From assembly GCA_008711295.1 (NCBI GenBank), contig VUYV01000121.1:1177436-1241435 (forward strand): a DNA stretch of 64,000 bases, read 5' to 3'. Both the position numbers and the translations under genes were made by a program. Source of the DNA: Anarhynchus alexandrinus. Lineage: Eukaryota > Chordata > Aves > Charadriiformes > Charadriidae. This document shows, piece after piece, positions 53,243-64,000 of this stretch. Below the pieces are notes generated by a model that saw only the letters and a program-made list of their open reading frames with translations, was not told the origin of the DNA and searched no databases. Position 1 is the stretch's first letter; every line of letters begins with the position of its first letter.

Positions 53243-56200
53243 TACAACTGATAACATCTTTATAATATTTTCACTTGTTCAGAATCTAAACAGGCAATGC
53301 TAAAGACAAATCCTTGGCAAAATACCTTCACATTATGGATACGAAGATTGTGGCTAAAAAAAGAAAAGAACAATCTGGCACATTACAAGATTTTCATGCT
53401 TGGGAAATTAAAATTAACATGATGGAGAAACAGAGACAGATGTCAGGGTTTAAGGATAACAACTGGTGTTCTTTCATGCTGGGCTCGTGGCTAGATGTGA
53501 GGAACAGATGTGAGGCTGACAGGGAGAAAGACTGAGTTGGTAGACAAGAAGATTTGGGAGGTTTTGGTCAAAAGTTTTAAGAACAACTTGGCCTCTACTG
53601 TTCCTAAGATGCAACAGGGCAAGACACTGAATGAGCCTGGGACAGGGGCGAATAAAGTTGTCAGTAAAAATACAGACATACCAGCCAATGCAGAATTGTG
53701 AAGCAAAGACAGTTGAAGAGAATAGAGCAGACAGAACAAGTAAAAAGTAAAAAAAGGTTTTTCTTCCTTCTTGCTTGTTAGACCTAATAGTGGGATCTCG
53801 TTTTCAAGGAAGAATATCTTCAGACAGTTGGAAGAGACAAATTGTTCAGATACCTTAGATGTGAGAAAGCAGGAAAACTGCAATGGCAAGGGGAGTCTAA
53901 AGCAAGTTTTTTATAGAACTTTATGTATGGTCAGAGAGTTGGAGCCAAAGGAAGAATAAAATAAAGTATAAAGGAAAGAGAAAGTTACAGAAGCTGTTAA
54001 TATTAAAGGAGAATGTCAGCAAGTTTAGAAAGGGTAATAGTCACCAACAAGGTGATAATAGTTTCTGATTTCTTTTACTATTACTATGAAAGTCATATTC
54101 TAATGAGAGTGAGCCCTCCAATCTAGGGAAGAGAGAAATAGTGATCTTATGATCAAATCACAACCTTTGGTTTACTACACCAATGGATCCCTGGCTGTGA
54201 TTGTTTGGGATCTAATGGCAAGTTGAAAACCTGAAATGTTTCGGTGGATGCTCTGTTTTTGGTCAACGTTGGCTAAGTCATTACAGCTCCAACGATATGA
54301 ATTTGTAGTATTACAATTTTTAAATGCCTTAATCATCTCTGAAATGATCTTAAATGAAAGCTGACAGTCGGAACCTTATGTCTTATTTAATTTAAACCCA
54401 AATCACTACTATAATTTAGAAATGTCAACAATTTGCAACTTTTTTAATTCAGGTATTTCTCTTCCTAACGTGATGATACAGTGAAATGTCTGCGTGCTTT
54501 TAAAAGTGTATCAATCTACCAGTTTCATCTAATGAAATGTCAGATTTATCAGATAGGAATAAATTCACCTCTGCTGTTACTGAACAATGACAATTGGAAT
54601 AGACTTTTCCTCTCATCAAAAGGAAGACAAATTAAATTGTAAAACTGAAATAGTTGTTGGACGTTTTATACTCCAAGAAGAATCTGGATGTAAACTCACT
54701 GAGCGAAAGGCTTCAGTGAGATTGCTACTTTAAAAAATTGAGGAAGCTTCCCTGGGCTGCATTTCTTTAGGGTGTTTAAAAAGTACAATACAATACAAGC
54801 TTAGAAAATCAAACATAGCATATAACTAGTCAACACAGAGGAGAATCAAAAACTCTTGTGAATACCCAAAACCCTGCACATATGTAGAAACAGATGATTA
54901 GAGTTGTCTTACCTTTCAGTTGGAAGTGGTTTAGTGTACAGCTGAGCTGTCTCTTGAGTAAATCTCTTTTATATTCCAGGTTTTAGTGTTCCCCTGATTT
55001 TACAGGATGGTGCCTTGATGCATCTGAACTCTCTTGGCAGTTAATAAAAACAATGAGAAACTGCTTGCCATTCCATTCTTTTACGTTTGCTGTTACATTA
55101 AAATGTTCCCCCTATAGGACATTCAAATGATCTTCTGTAATCATTGCTATTATTAATTAATGTCTCATTATTAGCTAGAAACTCAATGTTTCAAGTAGTT
55201 GCTTCAACAATTTATGAGTCTAGTGTATGTCATGAATACTATAAAAAGTAGTCTGTAGGACAAATATGAAGTGAATAGGCATGATTTTCCTTAGAAGAAA
55301 TACTGTAGTTTCTCACTTAAAATGGACTGATTTGGGGAGCTGAACAGCAGAAGATAAATTAGTTCAAAGATAGGCATGAAAAATAGCACAAGGTGGATCT
55401 TATCATTAAAAAGTCTGTTTTTTACAGCACTTTGCACGTTAGAAGATATTAAACAAGTAATTAGTCACAGAAAGGGTATTTCAAAAAGACAAAATTGAGA
55501 AACATACCTTTTTGTAAGCAGTTTGTGATGATGAGGAGGAAACATCCAACACAGTTTACTCATTAGGAGTGTTTTTACAGGATGCTAATTTGGTTCAGTA
55601 AAATGCCAGATAAAATCAAGTTGTGAAGCAAAAATACTCTTTGGACAGAACAAAGTTATCAATTTCAACCTTTATTTTTTGAAATTTCCATTTTAGCACA
55701 TCTGGAATGTGAAGTTAAAAAAACTGGTTTACAGTGCAACATTTAACCAAATGTGTTTGATTGCTCCCCATTTCCTGGTAATTTCTCTGGAAATATATGT
55801 TTTTACAAAAGCAGATCAAATTTTACTACTTTTTCCCTGTTTATCTACCTATTTATTAAAAATATTTATGGAGAGTTCTCAATAAGAAAATTATACTATT
55901 CTTCCCATGTCATTAAAAAAACAAAACCAAACAAAGAGATATTGTATTTCTGTTTATAAGCCCATTATTTGCAGGTGGTCAGATACAGCAAATTAAGTAT
56001 TTAGCTATAAATCAAGTTGGTGCTTTATAGTAGAAAATATTAATGTCTGAATATTAAAGACATTAGTTTCAAGGATAAAAACAATCAAAAATTTAGAATA
56101 GTTGTGAGTGGTAAAGATTTTGTCTAACGAAATAGGAAATCTGTCAGTAAAATTACACAATGTTATAGCTGTTGTAATAATGCTTTACTGTGCTAAGTTT

Positions 56201-58055
56201 TATGGGGAAATTATTATGCATTGTTTGTTTTTTGACCAACAGGCTTATAAATATCAAACAGTATTATTCAAGAAAATGAAAATATTGGAATAGGTGTTAA
56301 CTCGTTACTTCAACATTTAGAGAAGTTTGGTTCTATGTACTGCAAAGTTAAAATGTGCAGTGCTGTAATGCTTTAACATGAACATCATCTGTCCCTATGT
56401 GGCCCAGGTGAGGTAACTAAAAAAAACCATGCCCTGAATTATTTGCTGAAATGACTCATAGTTGTAGCTCTTTTATTTTATCAAATGTGTTCAGTGAAAA
56501 ATACCTCAGCGTCTGAGGAAAAAATGGAGGAAGAATGTAATTCTTTTAACGTTGTTTTGTTTGTGGGAGTTTGATAATGTTTTTATTCATTCAAGAATGA
56601 AAACGCCAGAAACTTCTTAATTTTCTTGGCTAACAATTGACCTTGTTCATGCAAACATGCAAGAACACGATTAACTTTATGTGTACAAGCAGTCCCAGGA
56701 AACTGATTGAACAGAATGGTAAACAAGGGAATTTGAGCAAATTTGGAGAAACAGAGTAGAGTTCCTTCCACTAACAGATGGCTTTGCAGCAGGTAACAGA
56801 AGAAGATAATGAGTAATCAAGTGTAATGACTAAGCTGCCTTAGACAGGTTGTGTTTTCTATTCTGTTTCCTATTTCATCTCTCCATTTTTCTGTCTGTAA
56901 AGATTCAACCACTAACCTACATATTGATGAAGCCCTCATCCTTAAAATACTTCAAAGTGAAAAAAAGTGATTGCGGCAGCATTAAGTATAATCTGATAAT
57001 TGTGAAGGAGAGGATTAGTAATCTGGAATGAAAATATCAACACATTATTTGAGAAAACAAAGTTTTTCTTGAGATGACATAGTTTGAGATCCCTGCCAGA
57101 AACACTACAAAGAAAATGAAACAGATTGGTGATTTGATAACCAACTGCTAAGGAGAGGTAGGAGGCCTTCTATCTAGCTAGGAATTTTATTTACATTTTT
57201 ATCATAGATTTGATGAGTCATATAGTGAGATAGCTGCTTTGGAAGGACAAAACAGAGTTACAGGGAACGTATTTAGTGAACGTTATTTGGCATGAAGAAG
57301 CAGGTACTAAGGGAAGTTATTCAAGTATGTTGTAGAAGCAAGAACTCATAAAGAATTCTGTATTACAAATGGTGAAAAAAAAAAGTATTTATTTTAAAAA
57401 AATGCAAGGTGTTCTGCATTCATGTAATAGAAATCATAACAGCAAGGTTCATCAGAAGTATAAATTAATTTTCCAGAACTTTATATAGTATATCTATTAT
57501 AACTATGATATAGGATCACATGAAACTGCATACTTATAAGAACTCTTCCAATATGAGCTCGGAAGAAAACTGCATAGGAGAAAAATAGGAAGTGTCTTTG
57601 CAGATGTCCTTATGGTTTCATAAACAAGCGGCAGATGGCAGAAAACACAAGAGGTGAACCGTTGTATGTATGATGTGTGTGTGTTTTGGGGGGTAGTGTG
57701 TTTTCACAAGAAAAACAGCTGAGTGATCAGGTCAGCCTGTTCTCATAGAAGAGCACTGGTCTTCTCAGTGACAGTGGAGCAGAAGCATCCTAGAGAACAT
57801 GAAATAAACAAATCCTGTATAAACTCAAGCTCACAAAATTGTGAAGATGGGCAGTTTTTAATTTGTTTTGTTATCAAGGCTAAATGTTTAAAAAAATAAA
57901 TAAGTAGAAATTCTCAGTGGTATGAAATATTTTATATAGGTGGTATTATCAAAGATAGCGATTGGGGTGATTCACATGACCAGAATACTGTAAACTGTTT
58001 TACCTCATTCAGGAATTTAGAATACATGTTTGTGTGTGTGAGAAAGAGACCTTCT
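53243..58055. other. Unique noncoding DNA, with short overlapping open frames at 53.3-53.96 kb
   Basis: 53314-53959 carries three short plus-strand frames and one 132-codon minus-strand frame (53889-53491) lying over them. The plus-strand sequence is lysine/glutamate/glutamine-rich and might be another decayed mobile-element coding region, but I could not match it to any family. The rest (53.96-58.05 kb) is AT-rich with no gene recognised. Confidence 0.45.
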
Positions 58056-58058
58056 ATG

Positions 58059-58637
58059 AGGGAGGTGATTCTGCCCCTCTACTCCACTCTCGTGACACCC
58101 CACCTGGAGTACTGCGTCCAGCTCTGGAGTCCCCAACATAAGAAGGACATGGACCTGCTGGAGCGTGTCCAGAGGAGGGCCACGAGGATGATCCGAGGGC
58201 TGGAGCACCTCTCCTATGAGGAGAGGCTGAAGGAGTTGGGGCTGTTCAGCCTGGAGAAGAGAAGGCTCCGGGGAGATCTTATTGCGGCCTTCCAGTACCT
58301 AAAGGGGGCCTACAGGAGAGCTGGGGAAGGACTTTTTACTGGGGCATGTAGTGATAGGACGAGGGGGAATGGCTTCAAACTGGAAGAGGGCAGGTTTAGA
58401 TTGAACATTAGGAAGAAGTTTTTCACTTTGAGGGTGGTGAGGCACTGGAACAGGTTGCCCCGAGAGGTTGTTGAGACCCCATCCCTGGAGGTGTTCAAGG
58501 CCAGGCTGGACGTGGCCTTGGGCAACCTGGTCTAGTGGGAGGTGTCCCTGCCTATAGCAGGGGGGTTGGAACTCGATGATCTTCAAGGTCCTTTCCAACC
58601 TAAACCATTCTATGATTCTATGATTCTATGATTCTAT
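58059..58637 (+). mobile_element. CR1 LINE, 5'-truncated, relatively young, with intact 3' tail
   Basis: This is the best preserved transposon in the window. From about 58059 the plus strand encodes the last about 158 residues of CR1 ORF2 without a break: [78 protein letters not shown] and VVRHWNRLPREVVETPSLEV, ending at a TAG at 58533-58535. A 3' UTR of about 70 bases follows (GGTTGGAACTCGATGATCTT, then CAAGGTCCTTTCC), and then nearly four ATTCTATG units (58607-58637), the hallmark CR1 3' terminus. The start in the middle of the RT C-terminal region is the usual 5' truncation from incomplete reverse transcription. It cannot move on its own, lacking endonuclease and the RT active site. Far less decayed and GC-richer than its surroundings. 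Confidence 0.95.
58607..58637 (+). repeat. ATTCTATG 8-bp terminal repeats of CR1
   Basis: Three complete ATTCTATG units and a fourth lacking its last base. CR1 elements end in such short tandem repeats instead of poly-A, which supports an avian source. Confidence 0.95.
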
Positions 58638-58639
58638 AT

Positions 58640-59384
58640 GAAAGAAATCATTACCTGATTTAAGGCTACTGAGGACTCAGAAGTGCTAGAACCTGAATGC
58701 CTACAAATCATTGTGTTAACAAGCATAGTTCAACAAGAAATGCAGGAAGGTGGTCAAATCAAACTAGAGAACAGGATAAGCTATCCTTTTAAACATCAAT
58801 TTACTATTAATATGGACTTCTATTTACAGATGTATGCTGGAGGATGCCTGTAATAACTATTATAAGAGGACTGGGTTTCAAGAATTCTAATATTTCAAAG
58901 CTAAGAAAAATTTTGAGAGTAAATTGAGAGAGAGAAAAAAAATTACATGAGAATGTGAACGAATATTGAGAATGCTTGGTAGAGTAAGAATACTTCATTC
59001 TTGCATCATACTTAGCACTAGTGGGTGTCAAATATCTTTATACAGAGGTGAATTCTTTCCTCTGAAATACCAATTTCATATTCAAGGCCTGTGTTCTTTT
59101 CCCACTTATATGGGCATTCCTCTTTTTTGTGGCCTTGGCTAAGCCTACCTATTTCTTCTCTGTATACCTCAATCCACTGAACAACGCAAGTGGTGAAATG
59201 AAGATCACAAATAGATATTAAAAAGTACCATATAGTCAAAAGAAAGAGGAGATAAGAAAAGAACAGTAAGTAAAAATTAGAAGTTTGAAACTGTAGAAAA
59301 TTGACAAGAGAAGCTGGAGACTGCAGGAAAGAAATCCCTGGCTCTCAACGCAAATCAATAAAATAGTGAGTTGGGTGGGGGTTT
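58640..59384. other. Unassigned sequence between young and old CR1 copies
   Basis: No open frame or family match that I can defend. It could be the 5' (endonuclease) continuation of the old CR1 that starts to be recognisable at about 59385. Confidence 0.35.
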
Positions 59385-60990
59385 TTTGAACTATATTTGG
59401 AATATAGTAAATCCTACTGGGTCATAAGCCAGACGCCAGATGGAGATGACGAACCTTTGAATAGCAATGTAGAAAAGGCACAGGTATTCACTAACAAGAA
59501 AACTTGTTTTGCATTTGGAAAGCTGTGAAATTATGTAGGTGTGTCTGGTAATGTGATTGACAACAATTAAGCCCTTTCTAGTCCATTAATAATAGCAGAC
59601 AGTAGAGAGCATCTGCCAGGGACTCAACTTTTTAAATCAGTAGGGCTAAATAACTGTGGGATATTGTGAATTGTGCTTTCACGGATGACGTCACTTAAAC
59701 CACAATGGAACTCCTGTTCCCTTTCTCCATTTGGGGTACGACAGAAAGTGAATGAGATCTCTTAAAAGAAGTTTAAATACTGAATAAACCCTGAACACCA
59801 CATACTTTCCCAAAAAGAATTGGCTGAAAAGGTATTTAAGTTTTTCAATTTTTAATACATCTACTGAAATAGATATACTGACATAGCCCCACAAAGCCGT
59901 TGTGCCTTTTTTCAGGAAAGGCAAGCAAGAGAACTTCCTGTAAACTGGTTAATCTGACAGGCTTCTAGTAAAACACCGGAAATGAATAAAATGGGAAAAA
60001 AAAAACCCAAACCAAACATCCAAAACTGATAAAGCACCAAAGAATATAAAAAATACTCAAACACTATATGCAAAATCTGTCTTGTGATGTAAACTTATTT
60101 TCAGTATTTGAGATTGCGATTTTGATGGATAAAGGTAACTGTGTATATATAATATAGTTGACTTCAATATAGTGTTAGGAAAATAGTACTATTCATATCT
60201 GTAAAGCCCATGTTAAATGAATTAAGAGCTAGCTAGCTGACAGATCTCAAAAGTAGTTGTCACTGGGGGTGTTTTCTAGCAGAATCTTGAAAAGATAAAT
60301 AATAGGTCTAACATTATTTAGTATTCCTTCAGTAGTCCAAAGTAAATACGAAATCACTTAACAGCTGCTTATAAAGCTTGGTGGACAGCTAAACTACCCC
60401 AGTCAAGGAACTGTTTAGACTGAGAGGTAAATTAAGCCTATTGAAAGAAAAAGAATATTTTAATGCAGAATATACAGTAACAAATAATCCAGGTAATGCC
60501 TACATGAAGGGGTAGGAACAGAAAGAAGAGGTGACTTCGAGGAGAAAATATGAAAAAGATTGTGATCAGAGCAGATAAATAATTCAGCATGATCTCTATG
60601 TGTGATGTTGTGGCAAATGAGGCTGTAATGTGATCTATGGTTATAGAATCAAGGAAGTACTGAGAAAATAAAAGAAGGGTCTCCCTTTTCTTCCCTTGTG
60701 TAGGGCAGTGATTTTAACAATATTGGAATACTGTGTCTGGTTTTGGGGCCCAGCTTTTCATGACTATGGAGTAAGAAATGAATTTCAGAAGGATGAGACC
60801 TATAATTAACTTTCAAGAAGTGCTCTGAGAAATGCACAAAATGGCACACTTTTAAATAAATAGATCAAAAACTTGTGATTACAGTGTATTAATACTCTGA
60901 TAGGAAGAAAATGTAGGATATGTTACAGCAAAAAAAAAATTTAAAAAAATTAATAATTTGAAACTGAAGCTAGTAAACTGGAAAAAAAAC
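59385..60990 (+). mobile_element. Very old CR1 LINE remnant: ORF2 linker, RT and C-terminal part
   Basis: Coding frames are lost, but a colinear series of diverged CR1 ORF2 landmarks is visible. AGAAAAGGCACAGGTATTCA (59471) matches the EKAEVFN region. TTTTTAAATCAG with TAGGGCTAAATAACT (about 59630) matches FKSAGPDN. GGTTAATCTGACAGGCTTC (about 59948) matches RPVSLTS. TTTTGATGGATAAAGGTAAC (60120) precedes the RT catalytic part. GCTAGCTGACAGATCTCAAA (60232) matches NWLTDRSQ. CAGCATGATCTCTATGTGTG (60586) matches the SQCDAVAKRA region. TTGGAATACTGTGTCTGGTT (60723) matches LEYCVQF. GATTACAGTGTATTAATACT (about 60878) and ACTGAAGCTAGTAAACTGG (about 60963) match ITVYKYL and KLKLDKF. The YxDD region itself is unrecognisable. 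About 1.6 kb, limits approximate. The similarity is to turtle/crocodile-type CR1, so the insertion is probably older than the bird radiation. Confidence 0.75.
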
Positions 60991-63900
60991 CAGAATGAGT
61001 ATTTTCTTCACCTCTTGGTTTCCTGGTGCCTGGATTTCTTTCATGAAAGTCTGATTCTTTTCTTTTTCTTCCTGTTTCAGGAATAGAGGTGGTTTGGTTT
61101 GGGTTTTTGTGTTTTTTTTCCTTTCTCCTGAATTTTCAGCTGTTCTGTTATGTGCTGCAGCATATTGTGTCTGATTGCATCAATCACATTGTGTTTCCAA
61201 AAGTAAATAATATATTGTCAAGTTATGTATTATTTAATCCTGAATGGGGTCTTCACATGTGAACACACAGGTATAAATTTACAATTAGCTGTGGTGCTTC
61301 AAGCTGTATTTGCCAGAAGGTATAAAGGAAGAGATGAGTGAGTTCATTTTGTCTAATGTTGGATTTACTTGGATAGTGACTGAAAAGTTCAAGTTGAACT
61401 CCATCATCCACTTAGAAGAGATTATGAAATGTTTGTAAAGGCAATGTATGTTCTGCTGTCTAAATACCCACCAATGCTAACAAACAAAAAAGCAAGCACT
61501 GAAGAATATTTTAAGACCCGTAGCTGCCTACAGTTCATCCAGCACTAAGGAGGAGCAGGGTGAGAGGCTGTGTTATTCCTTTGATTTTTAAAATGGTTAA
61601 TTCTAATACATTTAAGGCTTAATCCATATCTGGTACTCCACTGAATCATTTCATCGTAGTTATATAAACAGTAATATTTGAGGTCTCAAGCTTATACATA
61701 TTTACATTATATTGGAGATGCTGCTAAGTTATTCTCTCATAATTTTCAGTTTTACTTTTAATGTCTTGTATGTGTGACTTCCAGTGTCATTCACCTGATG
61801 GAAACTAGGCCTCAAATAGTTGTCTGTGGTGCTACCCAAAGGTTTCCTGGGTTTTGCCTCGGCTGAAAATCTGAATCACACTACTTTATGTGGTAAAAAT
61901 TCTGGTTTTGTGAAGAACTCTGTAAATGTCATGGGTTTAGTTCGCTCTGATTCTGATTAAAAGCTATGTGGTGATTCCCTAGGTGGTAAGTTTGCAAGCA
62001 CCTACAGCTTCTGATTTCCACTGTATTATTCCTTATAGTTAACAATAAGCAAATTGAGAACTGAGATGCTTACTTACTAGCTTGATCAGAAACTTCAATA
62101 CCTTGTTAAGTTTAAGTACCGATGCATGCACTGCAGTAGTGAGTTATGCATGACTAAGAAGCTACACGTGGAGATAGTATAAAGTCTGTGCTAGCTGTAA
62201 CATTGCTCATATCGATGTTCAAACTCATGTCCTCACCTTGGCCTTTTTAGTCGTGCAGTACTGAAGAGAGACCTTTCAAAGTCTCATTTGACAGTTTTTC
62301 TTCTTTCAGTCAACCCCAGTCTTTTCAGTCACAAAAGTGAGCTGTGAAAGAGGATACATATGGCCACTCCTCATTGATGCAGGCAACCTGTGATAAGTCT
62401 ATGATAACTGAGGGGACTTAACTGTAGTGATTTATGTCAAATGTACCCTCACTACTGACAGAATCAATGTTACTGCAGTGACAACAGGGCTAAAAGTATT
62501 TTTTATAGATCACTCTCTTCATTTCGATTTCAATGCCAATATTTCAAAGTTCAGTTAAGAAATCAAATTGCAAATATATTGCATCATTCCATTAATAAGC
62601 TTTGTATGACCCCCTTTTGGCTTCTGCAGGTATATTTATTATTTAATAGTTTGGTAGAATATATTCAGCCTATTAGTTGCCTATAAACCGTTTGCTGAGT
62701 ACTTGCTGTTTGTTGTGCTTCTGTCTATGATCACCGAATTAGTGTTAGTATTGGTTTTGCAAGCAGGTAGCAGATGTCTTAAGCAAGAGGACTTCTAATG
62801 AATTCTGGATAATTCCTGCCAAAATTTTAGTTGCTGCTATGAATGTCCAGTTACTATCAAAATGTTTACAAATTGTGAATCTGACTCTGCAGTGCATAAC
62901 TATTAATAGCAAATTAAGTTTGGTGCTTTAAGTTAGAAAAGTAATGCTTTTGTTTAACCATACTATTACCTTGAACTGAAAAGCTAGACCATCTGGTATC
63001 AAAACGATTAACTTAAATAACATATGTAATATTTACTTAGGGATAAACATAGAAAATTGAAGAAAGATGCTATTTTGTGATTAATGACACTGGATTACAT
63101 TTTCATATGATTAGATATGTTTCATGTAATACAGATATTTTTCTGGATTTCCTACAGGCTTACTGTATAAGTCTAAAGTATATAAGTTATTTCCTTGGTG
63201 TACAAGAATTCCAACTATAAAATAGAATTCCAGGATTTGCTTTCAGATTCTTAATTTTAAATTTTTATGAGAGGTATGACTTTGCAGCTACTGAGCTCAA
63301 CAGCAAAATTCTCACAGGTTTCCTGAAGTAAGAATGGGCACCACCTAAAGTGGTTTTATAGTTAGACATTGGCTTGAATGTCTGAGTTTAATCGTGATGC
63401 AAAAAAGTTAAAAAAACAGTGACTATGACTTACTTATAAAACTTACTATTTCGCAATTTGACAATTTTAGTTGTGCAGGCACCTTTGTATATGATGATTA
63501 GAATAAGTTGGTTGGGTGTGATAAGTGTGCATTTCCAGAAAATTATTGTTTGTATGTTTGCTAACTCATTTACATTAGAGGATAACTTCTCTTTTAAAAA
63601 TATTATTATTTGTTAAATTCAATATAAACGGATCAGATTTTTTAATTACGTGCAAAATAGATTCAACATGATGTGAACTTGGAATTATAGCTTACAGTCT
63701 GGTACTTAAGCACTGTAGTTCCATAAAAACTATGTGCTCGAGGAAAAAGGAATGAGCAAGAGTTCCTACTGAAGCACTGTAAAAACATATTGAAAAATAT
63801 TCCCCCCCTAGGAAAATTTTAAACATCACTGCAAACGTATGAAATGAATATTATTCAGCTTCAGCCCTTACATATTAAAAAAATTAAACCTTCGACACTT

Positions 63901-64000
63901 TTGTTATTACTGAAATGCTTGAATTTTGTTCTTCTTATGCAAAATATGTTTTCTAAGTTTCAACAGTGACAAAGTCAATTTTGCTAATCAAAACAACTTT
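60991..64000. other. Unique AT-rich noncoding DNA
   Basis: No gene, RNA gene or recognisable repeat to the end of the window. No open frame of note. Confidence 0.55.

Noticed and set aside
53491..53889. 132-codon minus-strand open frame, hydrophobic
   Set aside because: It is the complement of Lys/Glu-rich plus-strand sequence, which automatically reads as Leu/Phe-rich. Treated as a shadow.
58299..58598. Minus-strand open frames opposite the young CR1
   Set aside because: Complement of CR1 ORF2, which is open on the sense strand; no independent evidence.
1..64000. Endogenous retrovirus, tRNA gene, CRISPR array or bacterial operon
   Set aside because: No LTR pair, gag/pol-type frame, cloverleaf, regularly spaced repeat array or operon-like gene packing was seen on either strand.

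Overview
The window reads as a neutral, AT-rich stretch of a bird nuclear genome: intergenic gene-poor DNA or the interior of a very large intron. The bird assignment rests on CR1 non-LTR retrotransposons, above all the copy at 58.06-58.64 kb, which ends in the ATTCTATG-repeat tail typical of avian CR1. It is supported by very old amniote repeats (a MIR SINE and two deeply decayed CR1 copies) and by what looks like a pseudogene of the PHF7/G2E3 family. No intact host exon, rRNA or tRNA gene, CRISPR array or bacterial-type operon is visible. The open frames outside the repeats are short, lack recognisable domains and look like chance.

Layout. 1-3.9 kb: unique AT-rich DNA. 3.95-5.80 kb: a rearranged CR1 in which the 3' half of ORF2 lies on the minus strand, an endonuclease piece lies inverted on the plus strand, and the endonuclease-RT linker is again on the minus strand. 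A 55-bp block inside the inverted piece recurs inverted at 6694-6748. 6.75-43.3 kb: long unique DNA with A/T/G homopolymers (one containing the window's only N, at 22301), a short CR1 3' end at about 17.66 kb and a decayed palindromic repeat near 8.15 kb. About 43.36 kb: a MIR SINE on the minus strand. 49.2-50.9 kb: a very old CR1 ORF2 remnant on the plus strand. 52.75-53.24 kb: the PHF7/G2E3-like pseudogene. 58.06-58.64 kb: a younger, 5'-truncated CR1. 59.4-61.0 kb: a second very old CR1 ORF2 remnant. 61-64 kb: unique DNA.

The window is therefore an archive of retrotransposition of different ages rather than a set of cooperating genes. I found no convincing new biological system. The most unusual structure is the mosaic CR1 with its snap-back and 55-bp inverted duplication at 5.2-6.75 kb. 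All homology calls were made by eye against remembered family consensus sequences, with no search run.
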